Shown: positions 14,120 to 21,173 of the stretch, piece after piece
Layout of the letters: the number at the start of each line of letters is the position of its first letter
Numbering within the stretch: the first letter of the stretch is position 1
Program-made: the position numbers and the translations under genes
Virus record (IMG/VR): IMGVR_UViG_3300028025_000664
Span: 1-24,069 of that record
Reading direction: 5' to 3' (one strand)
Length of the DNA stretch: 24,069 nt
Source: a virus
Notes under the pieces: model-generated
What the model saw: the letters and a program-made list of their open reading frames with translations, nothing else
Databases searched by the model: none
Told to the model about the DNA's origin: nothing

Positions 14120-15229
14120 ATGATTTCGTTTAAAGATTATCAAGAACACATTTGCGAGACTGCTGATGCAGGTCTTGCAGCAAAGGCAGCAAAGTCTGGT
14201 ATCTCTATCGGCACACTACGCAAGGTATATCGTCGTGGTGTTGCTGCATGGAACTCTGGTCATCGCCCAGGAACTACGCCACAACAATGGGGCATGGCTC
14301 GTGTAAATTCTTACATTACCAAAGGTAAGGGAACATATCATGGTGCCGATAAAGATCTTCATGAAGGTGATACTAGCGATCTTCCAAGAGTAGCAAAAGA
14401 TAAAGAATCTGGACTATCGAAAAAATATGTTGCTGGACTTTCTACCTCAACAGCAAAAGCACGTGCAGCACACTTTGCTAAAGCTGATAAATTAAGTGAC
14501 AGTGACCCACGTGCATACGAACCAGCACCTGGAGATGCAAATGCCAAAACTAAACTTAGCAAACATACAATAAAGTATCGCAAAATGTTTGGTGAAGAGA
14601 TGGACGAAGAACTGTACGAAGCATGCTGGGATACTCACAAGCAGGTTGGTATGAAGAAAAAAGGCAACCGCATGGTTCCTGACTGTGTGCCAAAGAATGA
14701 AGATCTAAAAGAAAGTGGTGGCGATGTTGTTTATCGTAAAGGCGATAACCATATTGAACAGTACACTGATCACTCATTTGCTGTATATCGCGATGGCAAA
14801 AAACAAACCTTCTACAAAACACTGGCTGCTGCAAAAGCTGCACTCGGTACTGTTGATGAGCAGTTTGACATTATCGAAGAGATGGTAAGTGATATTGCTG
14901 AACAACATAACTTAGATCCAGAGATGGTCTGGGAAAAGTTTGAAGATGTTCCTGATGTCGAACTGTTCGAAGCAGCAGTCGATGCCAAGGGACACAAAAG
15001 TTCTACTGGTGGCTTGACTCAAAAGGGTCGTGATTCTTATAACAGAGAACATGGCAGCAATCTTAAAGCACCAGTTACTACTAAACCTAGCAAACTAAAG
15101 CCAGGAAGCAAAGCTGCAAATCGTCGTAAGTCTTTCTGTGCACGTATGGGCGGCATGGAAGGTGCAATGAAGAAACCAAATGGCGAGCCTACACGTAAAG
15201 CACTCGCATTAAGAAAGTGGAACTGTTAA
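14120..15229 (+). CDS. DUF5824/DUF6321-like protein with capsid-targeting-type N-terminus
   Basis: A 369-residue mosaic. It starts MISFKDYQEHICE, like the short cleaved leader of T4 internal head proteins. Residues about 25-80 carry a DUF5824-type block (GTLRKVYRRGVAAWNSGHRP, then QQWGMARVNSYIT). Residues 100-160 hold LSKKYVAGLSTSTAKARAAH and a KTKLSKHTIKYRKMFGE tail, a module repeated in many aquatic phage proteins. Residues 169-193 contain CWDTHKQVGMKKKGNRMVP and a following Cys. Residues 290-369 are DUF6321-like (GLTQKGRDSYNREHGSN, then a basic RRKSFCARMGG and a final RKWNC). The basic C-terminus with spaced Cys could bind nucleic acid or metal. An AAGGA ribosome site precedes the start. 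Function unknown; packaged head protein is inferred. Confidence 0.65.
   Translation: MISFKDYQEHICETADAGLAAKAAKSGISIGTLRKVYRRGVAAWNSGHRPGTTPQQWGMARVNSYITKGKGTYHGADKDLHEGDTSDLPRVAKDKESGLSKKYVAGLSTSTAKARAAHFAKADKLSDSDPRAYEPAPGDANAKTKLSKHTIKYRKMFGEEMDEELYEACWDTHKQVGMKKKGNRMVPDCVPKNEDLKESGGDVVYRKGDNHIEQYTDHSFAVYRDGKKQTFYKTLAAAKAALGTVDEQFDIIEEMVSDIAEQHNLDPEMVWEKFEDVPDVELFEAAVDAKGHKSSTGGLTQKGRDSYNREHGSNLKAPVTTKPSKLKPGSKAANRRKSFCARMGGMEGAMKKPNGEPTRKALALRKWNC
15014..15043 (+). promoter_or_regulatory. Possible promoter ahead of the Dps gene
   Basis: TTGACT (15014-15019), an 18-base spacer, and TATAAC (15038-15043), 5/6 each, inside the 3' end of the upstream gene and about 190 bases before the Dps start. 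The position resembles the other internal promoters but the match is weaker. Confidence 0.3.
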
Positions 15230-15230
15230 T

Positions 15231-15671
15231 ATGAACGAATTAAACATTGCAATTAAAGTGCTGCTGGCAAATGTCACAGTGCTATATTACAAAACGCATC
15301 AGTTTCACTGGAACGTAGAGGGTATCGAGTTTAGTCAGTACCATGACTTTCTTGGGGATCTTTATGCGGACATCTATGGTTCCGTAGATTCTATTGCAGA
15401 ATTGCTACGTAAGTTAGATGACTATGCTCCAAAGAGTCTAGATGAGTTGTTCAAGTACAAAACCCTGAACGAAGAAACAACTCAGACCAATGATATTCGT
15501 GCCATTATGTTAAAACTCCTTGCAGACAACGAAGAAGTTATCGCAAGCCTAAATAAAGTATTCACCTTGGCAAGTGCTGCCAATAAACAGGGAATAGCTG
15601 ATTTTGTTGCAGGTAGAATCGATGCTCATGATAAGCATAGCTGGTTCTTACGTGCTTCCGCCAAGAAATAA
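15231..15671 (+). CDS. dps: Dps-family ferritin (DNA-binding protein from starved cells)
   Basis: A 146-residue member of the Dps branch of ferritins, which assemble into 12-subunit shells, oxidise Fe(II) with H2O2 and may bind DNA. The inter-subunit ferroxidase residues line up with E. coli Dps at identical spacing: H26 (HWNVEG), H38, D53 and E57 (SVDSIAELLRKLDD). The position equivalent to Asp67 is Gly42, with Asp43 beside it. The protein has no Lys-rich N-terminal tail, so DNA binding by that route is unlikely. It starts two bases after the upstream stop with no clear ribosome site, implying coupling. It lies among genes with capsid-targeting-type N-termini but lacks such a peptide itself. 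It may protect host or packaged DNA from oxidative damage; packaging is speculation. Confidence 0.88.
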   Translation: MNELNIAIKVLLANVTVLYYKTHQFHWNVEGIEFSQYHDFLGDLYADIYGSVDSIAELLRKLDDYAPKSLDELFKYKTLNEETTQTNDIRAIMLKLLADNEEVIASLNKVFTLASAANKQGIADFVAGRIDAHDKHSWFLRASAKK

Positions 15672-15679
15672 GGACTAAC

Positions 15680-17059
15680 ATGGATTTTAAAGAATTCTCA
15701 GAAGGCACTGGTAGTTTAAAACCAGGATGGATGCTTAAGAAGGATCCTGAACTTGCCAAGAAACTTAAAGACCAGCAAGACCGTAAAAAGTTTGTTGCAG
15801 GTGAGCCAACTAAGAAAGAAGTGAAGGAAGATATGGAAGAATCTCATGCTCCAGTTGCACCAGTACCTGATAAGAAATACATCAAGGGCACACCAGAACA
15901 CAAAGCATACAAGGCAACAAAGAAGCCAATTAATGGTATGCCCACTAATAATGTAAAAGAAGCCATGTCGAATGACGATAAGTCTTCTATTGCGCTACGT
16001 GCATTGGTTGCTAAGAAAAATTTAAAACAGGCTGATGGTAAAGTCAAATCTATTGACTTTCTGAAAAAGATGAAAGATAGAGTTGCAGCTGGTAATAACA
16101 TGAAAGAAGAAACTATGCCACAATCATTTAAAGGGTTCCTGACTTCCCTAACAGAATTGACAGACAAACAAAAGAAGCATATTGACAAGAATAAAAATGG
16201 CAAGATTGATGCCCATGACTTCAAGTTACTTCAAAAAGAAGAAGATCAGATCGAAGAAAAGTCTGATCAGGCTAAGCAAAACAAGACCATGAAGAATATG
16301 ATGGATGCTTCTCGTGGCGCCAAGTTTAAATTAAACAATCCAGTTCCAGATGCAGAGCCAGAACACAAAACTGCTCAGGCACACAATAAAGCAATTGGTC
16401 GTGCGTTGCGTAACGAAGCAAAAGCTGAAGATCCACCATTTGACGGACCATACAAGAAAGTTACTGGCGATGGTTCAGTAAAGGATAAGTCTGGTGCTGT
16501 TCACACTCCAATGAGTCGTGCACGTGATCTTGCTCGCAAAGCAATGCAGCAAAAGATGAAGGAAGATTTCAATCTCGAGATTACAGAAGAGCAAGCAGCA
16601 GAACTTTGCGACCTAGCAGTCATTGATGAAAAGATGGATATGTCTAAAGCAGACATGGGCGATGTTATCAAAGACTTTCAAAAATCAGACGCACCACAAT
16701 TCGCTGGTAAGTCTAAAGAGAAACGTCGTGAGATGGCTATCGCTGCAAAGATGAAAAGCGAAGAAACTACTGTGAAGTCATACAGAGATTTTGTCACTGA
16801 AATTAAGATGGCTGATCTGCCAAGCAGAACAGTTAAAGGAACTAGCTACGGTGCGCAGTATCATGATCCCGAAGGTGACGATGATGCAGACACTAAGAAA
16901 TCAAAAGCAGCAAAACCTGCTGACGCACCAAAACGTGGTCGTGGTCGACCATCGGGTTCCAAGTCTGGAGCCAAACAACAGGGATCTGAAAAATCCTCTA
17001 ATTATGGTGGTATAGATCGTACCACTTACGCATTACGTTTACCAAATAACAATAAGTAA
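15680..17059 (+). CDS. Modular late protein with EF-hand loop and AT-hook
   Basis: A 459-residue Lys/Glu-rich, largely disordered or helical protein. Its N-terminus MDFKEFSEGTG resembles an internal-protein leader. Similar peptides recur inside it, SFKGFLTSLTEL (149-160) and VKSYRDFVTEIK (365-376), as though several leader-bearing units had been joined. Residues 169-180 (DKNKNGKIDAHD) form a complete EF-hand-type calcium loop. Residues 418-424 (KRGRGRP) in an Ala/Lys/Ser-rich region form a canonical AT-hook for the DNA minor groove. Residues 332-359 hold the aquatic-phage module SDAPQFAGKSKEKRREMAIA. An AAGGA ribosome site precedes the ATG. A DNA-associated head protein processed by the prohead protease is the best guess. 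Confidence 0.6.
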   Translation: MDFKEFSEGTGSLKPGWMLKKDPELAKKLKDQQDRKKFVAGEPTKKEVKEDMEESHAPVAPVPDKKYIKGTPEHKAYKATKKPINGMPTNNVKEAMSNDDKSSIALRALVAKKNLKQADGKVKSIDFLKKMKDRVAAGNNMKEETMPQSFKGFLTSLTELTDKQKKHIDKNKNGKIDAHDFKLLQKEEDQIEEKSDQAKQNKTMKNMMDASRGAKFKLNNPVPDAEPEHKTAQAHNKAIGRALRNEAKAEDPPFDGPYKKVTGDGSVKDKSGAVHTPMSRARDLARKAMQQKMKEDFNLEITEEQAAELCDLAVIDEKMDMSKADMGDVIKDFQKSDAPQFAGKSKEKRREMAIAAKMKSEETTVKSYRDFVTEIKMADLPSRTVKGTSYGAQYHDPEGDDDADTKKSKAAKPADAPKRGRGRPSGSKSGAKQQGSEKSSNYGGIDRTTYALRLPNNNK

Positions 17060-17070
17060 GGAGTCTCAAA

Positions 17071-18363
17071 ATGAGTCTATGGGGAAATAAAGATAGTAAA
17101 TCAGCAACTGGTACAGTTAGCATTGCCGACACTGGCGTAGTAACTGGATCAAGTACTCTGTTTACTACAGAAGCAAAAGTCGGCAACACTATTCGTGCAA
17201 ACAGTGTTGATTACCAAATCGTATCAATCACATCCAATACAGTTGCAAAAGTGGTAATGGGTGCTAACAATGGTAATGGCTCAGTCACTACCTGTTCTGC
17301 TCAGTCATACACATTGTCTGAGAAGCCATCATTCGTTGCTCAAGAGTCTGCAACATCTTCAACTGATTCTGGTACAACTGCCAGCGTATTCGGTGTTGAT
17401 GCTACAGAAGAATCAGCTGGTGGTGACAATGTTACCAACGTAGCTGTATCTGCTGGTAAAACTCGTTACCTCGAAGTTCCTGCAGTTACATTCTCTGGCG
17501 GTGCAGGTTCTAATGCTGCAGCTACTGCATCTATCGCTGGTGGCGCAGTTTCTGCAATTACTGTAACAAACGTAGGTTCTGCTTATACTTCAGTACCAAC
17601 TGTTGCTGTTGCCAAACCTCGTCGTACAATTCCAACTTCTGGTGTTACTATCGCCACTGAGCAAATCGCTTATGCTACTCATGGCTTAGTTGCTGCTGAC
17701 GAAGTTAAATATTACCATGGTGGTGGTACTGCTATCACTGGTCTTACAAATGCAACATCTTACTTCGTTTCAGCTATCGGTTTAGCTGCAGGCACTTTCC
17801 GTCTTGCAACTACTGCTCTCGCTTCAGCAGGTCGCACTGCTCTTGCTGGTGTTGCTATCTCTGGCACTGGTGGCGAATTTACATGTACTGCAACTACTCT
17901 AGCAGTTGGCGATCATATCGTTATCGGTGGAACTGTTACTGGTACTGGTTCTATTACTGGCCACACTGCTGGTAAGATCTATGAAGTTTCTGCTGTAACT
18001 GGCACTTCACCTGCTGTAACTGGTTTCACTCTTACTCAAGAAGATACTACTGCATTAGTTACTACTGTTGGTAATGGTCTTGGCTTGACATTAACACCAT
18101 ACACAATCGTTATGATTAGTGGTACTGGTAACAATGCTCAGTACTTTGAGATCCAAGCTGCTGCTGATCAAGCAACTGCTGTAGCATCATTGGGTGCTGG
18201 CGCTGATGGTAGTAATGGTACTACCCTGACCCATGCTGGTTGGGTACGTCGTACTGTTGGTACTGGTGGTCGTGCTGGACGTGTTCAGCAAGAAGTATTG
18301 GTAGCCATGGGTTCAATCACTGGCGATCAGGCTGACGATATTCAGTATCCAGACGCAGCATAA
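17071..18363 (+). CDS. Virion structural protein, beta-rich (430 residues)
   Basis: A Gly/Ala/Thr/Ser-rich protein with little charge, typical of beta-sheet surface or tail proteins. The N-terminus MSLWGNKDSKSATGTVSI is shared by structural proteins of marine T4-like phages. Internal segments such as GSAYTSVPTVAVAKP and SGTGGEFTCTATTLAVGD suggest tandem beta-sandwich repeats. Codon use is strikingly biased to GCT, ACT, GGT and GTT compared with its neighbours, as expected for a highly expressed virion protein. A strong AAGGAG ribosome site precedes the ATG. The gene is followed by a late promoter that overlaps its stop codon. I infer a decoration, neck or fibre-associated role but cannot name the homologue. 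Confidence 0.7.
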   Translation: MSLWGNKDSKSATGTVSIADTGVVTGSSTLFTTEAKVGNTIRANSVDYQIVSITSNTVAKVVMGANNGNGSVTTCSAQSYTLSEKPSFVAQESATSSTDSGTTASVFGVDATEESAGGDNVTNVAVSAGKTRYLEVPAVTFSGGAGSNAAATASIAGGAVSAITVTNVGSAYTSVPTVAVAKPRRTIPTSGVTIATEQIAYATHGLVAADEVKYYHGGGTAITGLTNATSYFVSAIGLAAGTFRLATTALASAGRTALAGVAISGTGGEFTCTATTLAVGDHIVIGGTVTGTGSITGHTAGKIYEVSAVTGTSPAVTGFTLTQEDTTALVTTVGNGLGLTLTPYTIVMISGTGNNAQYFEIQAAADQATAVASLGAGADGSNGTTLTHAGWVRRTVGTGGRAGRVQQEVLVAMGSITGDQADDIQYPDAA

Positions 18364-18389
18364 ATACTAATACCTAGAGATGAGATGGG
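18359..18389 (+). promoter_or_regulatory. T4-like late promoter with GATGGG element
   Basis: CATAAATA (18359-18366) matches T4 TATAAATA at 7 of 8 positions and overlaps the upstream stop codon. GATGGG (18384-18389) follows after exactly 17 bases, as at 8031. Unlike the other two units, the start codon is 46 bases farther on, so GATGGG cannot act here as the ribosome site. Confidence 0.6.
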
Positions 18390-18407
18390 GTTGTAACAAA
18401 CTCCATC
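18384..18407 (+). other. Hairpin in the late leader
   Basis: GATGGGGTT (18384-18392) pairs with AACTCCATC (18399-18407) over 9 bp with one G-U pair, loop of six bases. No T-run follows, so it is not a classical terminator. It lies at the 5' end of the predicted late transcript and may stabilise the mRNA. Confidence 0.5.
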
Positions 18408-18435
18408 ACTTTACAAATTAAGAATAGGAGCTAAA

Positions 18436-19035
18436 ATGGCTGACCAAAAAATCTCGGAGTTAACCTCCGCAGCGACTGCAGCAAGTGCAGATCTTTTACA
18501 CATCGTTCAGGGTGGTAGCAATAAGAAATTAACTATTGCTAACTTCTTGGCCAACTTAAATTCCCCAGTAGTATTCAATCAGGGTCAAAATGACGTTGAT
18601 ACTCGTATCGCTGGTGATACCGATGCATACCTAATCATGGCTGATGCGTCTGGCGACAAGGTTGGTATTGGCGTACAAACTCCCTCAGAGAAATTAGAAG
18701 TTGCTGGTAACCTCGCAGTTAGCGGTGGTTTCCTACGTATGTCACAAGCACCACAATCAATCAGTGGTAATGGTGCGTTGGTTGCAAACGTAACTTCTGC
18801 TATCACAAACATTACAACAACTGGATCTGCAACGATCTCTCTTGCTGATGGTGTTCAGGGACAGATTAAACACTTTGTTATGATCACTGATGCTGGTGAT
18901 GCAGTACTTACTCCATTGAATCGTCTTGGCTTTAGCCAGATTACTTTCAATGATGTTGGTGACACAGCTACGCTGATGTACACTAATAACAAATGGGCAG
19001 TGATGTCCTTTTATGGTGCTGTAGTTTCAGGCTAA
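18436..19035 (+). CDS. Tail-fibre-like virion protein (199 residues)
   Basis: The N-terminus (DQKISELTSAATAASADLLH, then IVQGG and KKLTIANFL) is the attachment-type segment found at the start of many phage fibre and fibre-related structural proteins. Residues 66-100 read DASGDKVGIGVQTPSEKLEV, the vGIGt..P..kLeV repeat often present ahead of fibre chaperone or knob domains. The C-terminal about 90 residues are beta-rich (NITTTGSATISLADGVQGQI). No chaperone peptidase domain is present. An AGGAG ribosome site and an upstream late promoter support a late structural gene. A short baseplate or fibre component is likely; receptor specificity cannot be read from sequence. Confidence 0.65.
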   Translation: MADQKISELTSAATAASADLLHIVQGGSNKKLTIANFLANLNSPVVFNQGQNDVDTRIAGDTDAYLIMADASGDKVGIGVQTPSEKLEVAGNLAVSGGFLRMSQAPQSISGNGALVANVTSAITNITTTGSATISLADGVQGQIKHFVMITDAGDAVLTPLNRLGFSQITFNDVGDTATLMYTNNKWAVMSFYGAVVSG

Positions 19036-19052
19036 TTTAACATACTCTTGTA

Positions 19053-19430
19053 ATGATTGAAAAATTGAATAATGATAACTTTTTAAGATTTGCAATGCAC
19101 AATTATGACAACCCACAATGTCATAGTGTTGATGAATTCGAAGAAGACTTAAAGAAGTTTTTGTATCTTAAAAAGTTGTTCTCTCGCTATAGAGTTTCTC
19201 AGGAACTCCGTGAGAGACTAATTCTGAATCACATTATTGTGCTTTACAATCTATTCGGTGAGCATACAACTAGAATGTTGTTTCACAAGATAGATGAACA
19301 GGATTGGAATGCGTTAATTACCTTTCTGGTGTTCCTTGAAAGAATGCCAGAAAGTATAGACGAGTTTAGTATAGTGACTGCTAATATGTCACTGGACGAA
19401 ACGATTATAAAGTCGCTTAGGAAAATTTAA
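19053..19430 (+). CDS. Conserved T4-like protein, 125 residues, unknown function
   Basis: An all-helical, soluble protein with the pattern FAMHNYDNPQCHSVDEFEED and ELRERLILNHIIVLYNLFGE. I recognise this as a protein conserved across marine T4-like phages next to structural genes, but no function is established to my knowledge. No membrane segments or catalytic motifs are visible. No good ribosome site precedes the ATG at 19053, which lies 17 bases after the upstream stop. Its stop codon shares its last base with the next start (TAATG), so the pair is co-translated and the two products may interact. Confidence 0.75.
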   Translation: MIEKLNNDNFLRFAMHNYDNPQCHSVDEFEEDLKKFLYLKKLFSRYRVSQELRERLILNHIIVLYNLFGEHTTRMLFHKIDEQDWNALITFLVFLERMPESIDEFSIVTANMSLDETIIKSLRKI

Positions 19431-20179
19431 TGTCAAGAATTGTAGACAATCTGATTGCGTATAGAATCTTATCGATGTTGGTAACTCCATTCGATAAGAC
19501 ACCTGCGTACAGATTGGGCATCGTCGATGAGAAGGGTAAGATCCTTCGTAAGATGGCTGATCTAAGAACTGACGAAGAACGTACTGCGTATACATACCTA
19601 CATCGTTTAGTTTTTAATCTCAAACGTATTCTCATTAAACTTCCTGGTGGCGATTCCAAACTCAAGAATATCGTTGCTGCATTCTTTCTAATCAAAGAGT
19701 GCTATGAGAAAAATGATAGCACTGCCATGCTTGAAGAAAAGTACATGGCAATTATAGAGAAACTGGAAGAAAAGAATATTACGTTGGTTGAAGAAGAACT
19801 GTTCGTTGAAGAGTTTTTAATGCTTAACGAAGATGGTATCGCCAATGTAACTGGTGCTGGTGTTAGTACTGATATACCAGTGGCAAGATTAAAGAGTGGT
19901 CGTCGTTACGCAGCATTCGTTGTCAATGATGATATCTTTAAGAGATTTAAAAAGGGTAAGAAGAAATTCTCTCAATGGAAAGAATATCTTAACTTAGAAG
20001 ATGAAGGCGAACAGTTAATCTACAAGTACGCCACTAAGAACCCAAAAGGGGTTTTGATTCTAAAGAATGGTCCGAATCAAAAAGCAATTCGTTTCAACCG
20101 TAATGGTGGTGGCAAGTGGCACAAGGTTCAGCGTAGTAATAAAAAGCCTACTACCGAGATGCAAGTAGAGGATGTTTAA
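19430..20179 (+). CDS. Conserved T4-like protein, 249 residues, unknown function
   Basis: The N-terminal half is helical and conserved-looking (VDNLIAYRILSMLVTPFDKT, then AYRLGIVDEKGKILRKM and YLHRLVFNLKRILIKLPGG). The middle is acidic (LVEEELFVEEFLMLNED). The C-terminal part is basic with FKRFKKGKKKFSQWKEYL and ends in a beta-type stretch rich in Asn and Lys. I know this type from marine T4-like phages, where it accompanies the 125-residue protein just upstream; its role is not established to my knowledge. The acidic VEEFLMLNED linker contains LxE-like sites, so proteolytic maturation in the head is conceivable. An AGGAAA ribosome site is present. Confidence 0.72.
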   Translation: MSRIVDNLIAYRILSMLVTPFDKTPAYRLGIVDEKGKILRKMADLRTDEERTAYTYLHRLVFNLKRILIKLPGGDSKLKNIVAAFFLIKECYEKNDSTAMLEEKYMAIIEKLEEKNITLVEEELFVEEFLMLNEDGIANVTGAGVSTDIPVARLKSGRRYAAFVVNDDIFKRFKKGKKKFSQWKEYLNLEDEGEQLIYKYATKNPKGVLILKNGPNQKAIRFNRNGGGKWHKVQRSNKKPTTEMQVEDV

Positions 20180-20773
20180 ATGTGGATTCTTGATTGGCTA
20201 CCGTTTTGGGTTTTCCATCTAGTAGTCCTCGCAGGATTTGCGGGACTTGCAGCGTCGCTGGTTCTTAAATTTGTTCCTTTCATATCAACATACCGACTGC
20301 CTATTCAGGTAGCATCAATCGCAGTATTGGTGTTTGGTGTTTATATGGAAGGTGGTATTGCTACTCAAGAAAAATGGGAAGCCCGAGTGGCTGAAGTTAA
20401 ACTCGAGATGGCCAAGAAAGAAACTGCTTCGGCAGAGGTAACCACAAAGGTTGTTACCAAATATATTAACAAAGTGGAAATCGTTAAGGAGAAGGGCAAT
20501 GAAATTATTAAGCAAGTACCAGTATACATTACAAAAGATGCTGATGCTAAGTGCGATGTGCCTACTGGTTTCGTCGTGCTCCACGACAGTGCCAGTCGCA
20601 ATGAAGTTCCCGACCCCACCAGAAAAGTTGATGGAAGCACCTCCCCAATTAAAATCTCTGGAGTCGCAGAAACAGTCGTCGAAAACTACACCACTTATCA
20701 CCAAGTAGCGGAGCAACTAAGATCCCTGCAAGAGTGGATCAAAGAACAGCAAAAGGTATATGGGAGTAAGTAA
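20180..20773 (+). CDS. Rz-like inner-membrane spanin candidate
   Basis: A 197-residue membrane protein with two hydrophobic segments (about 8-33, FWVFHLVVLAGFAGLAASL; and 41-58, IQVASIAVLVFGVYM) followed by a long coiled-coil periplasmic-type domain (EKWEARVAEVKLEMAKKETA) and a C-terminal helix ending in EQLRSLQEWIKEQQ. Classical Rz has a single N-terminal segment; two segments would require the N-terminus outside for the coiled coil to face the periplasm. The strongest argument for the spanin call is the lipoprotein gene embedded in another frame at 20499-20708, the hallmark layout of Rz/Rz1. Spanin pairs fuse the inner and outer membranes in the last step of lysis. A GAGG ribosome site precedes the ATG. 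Confidence 0.7.
   Translation: MWILDWLPFWVFHLVVLAGFAGLAASLVLKFVPFISTYRLPIQVASIAVLVFGVYMEGGIATQEKWEARVAEVKLEMAKKETASAEVTTKVVTKYINKVEIVKEKGNEIIKQVPVYITKDADAKCDVPTGFVVLHDSASRNEVPDPTRKVDGSTSPIKISGVAETVVENYTTYHQVAEQLRSLQEWIKEQQKVYGSK
20486..20491 (+). promoter_or_regulatory. Strong internal ribosome site for embedded Rz1
   Basis: AAGGAG seven bases before the ATG at 20499, inside the Rz-like gene. This perfect site decides the start at 20499 over the in-frame ATG at 20451. Confidence 0.75.
20499..20708 (+). CDS. Rz1-like outer-membrane lipoprotein spanin, embedded in Rz
   Basis: A 69-residue protein encoded in a different frame entirely within the Rz-like gene. It has a short basic N-terminus, a hydrophobic signal (LQKMLMLSAMCLLVSSC) and a lipobox V-S-S-C with Cys27 as the lipidation site. 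The mature part is proline-rich (VPVAMKFPTPPEKLMEAPPQ), as Rz1 proteins are. A perfect AAGGAG ribosome site sits seven bases upstream of the ATG. Length and composition fit lambda Rz1-type o-spanins, which are sorted to the outer membrane and meet the periplasmic part of Rz. It is easy to miss because it is short and overlaps a longer gene. Confidence 0.8.
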   Translation: MKLLSKYQYTLQKMLMLSAMCLLVSSCSTTVPVAMKFPTPPEKLMEAPPQLKSLESQKQSSKTTPLITK

Positions 20774-21099
20774 TGTTAGATACAGAAAGAGTAGCTAGAT
20801 TGGAAGCACAAGTAGAAGGCATAAAGGATGATGTTGCAGCTGTAAAGCAAGACATCAAAGAACTTCACTCACGCATTACTACTGGCAATCGTGAGATCAT
20901 GGATAAACTCGATGAGAAGATCGATGAACTTGCACAATCTGATAAAGAGCAACATGATGTAATGAGCAAGACCATGAATGCAATCAAAGACAGAGTTGAT
21001 GTTCTGGAACGCTGGCGCTGGATGATTGTTGGTGGTGCAATTGCACTGGGATATGTAACAGGACACATGGGATTCTTTAGTAAGATCTTCGGTACATAA
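20773..21099 (+). CDS. Coiled-coil protein with C-terminal membrane anchor (XhlA-like, possible holin or lysis accessory)
   Basis: A 108-residue protein. The first about 75 residues form a heptad-rich coiled coil (VARLEAQVEGIKDDVAAVKQ and following). One C-terminal transmembrane helix follows, preceded by LERWRWMIVGGAIALGYVTG. This arrangement, including the W/R-rich junction, resembles the XhlA haemolysin/holin-associated family. The start overlaps the Rz-like stop by one base (TAATG), placing it in the lysis cassette. A terminator follows 40 bases downstream and closes the transcription unit. It may be the holin, a holin regulator or a membrane anchor. No endolysin gene is visible next to it. 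Confidence 0.65.
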   Translation: MLDTERVARLEAQVEGIKDDVAAVKQDIKELHSRITTGNREIMDKLDEKIDELAQSDKEQHDVMSKTMNAIKDRVDVLERWRWMIVGGAIALGYVTGHMGFFSKIFGT

Positions 21100-21138
21100 T
21101 CATCCTTAACACCGTAACTTTACCCTAAGTCAACATTG

Positions 21139-21173
21139 GAAGCAAGTTTGTAAAGACCTTGCTTTTTTCTTTT
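21139..21173 (+). terminator. Rho-independent terminator closing the late/lysis block
   Basis: AAGCAAG (21140-21146) pairs with CTTGCTT (21158-21164), extended by a G-U pair, with an 11-base loop. It is followed by a T-rich run (21163-21173, interrupted by one C). This is the clearest intrinsic terminator in the window and separates the late genes from the primase gene. Confidence 0.75.

Noticed and set aside
15549-15555. CTAAATA inside the Dps gene
   Set aside because: Lies 131 bases before the next start with no GATGGG; the two genes are already closely linked.
18085-18090. TTGACA inside the structural gene as a -35 box
   Set aside because: No acceptable -10 box at 16-19 bases.
20315-20716. 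Minus-strand open frame of 133 codons opposite the Rz-like gene
   Set aside because: The plus strand already carries two convincing spanin frames; a third antisense gene has no support.
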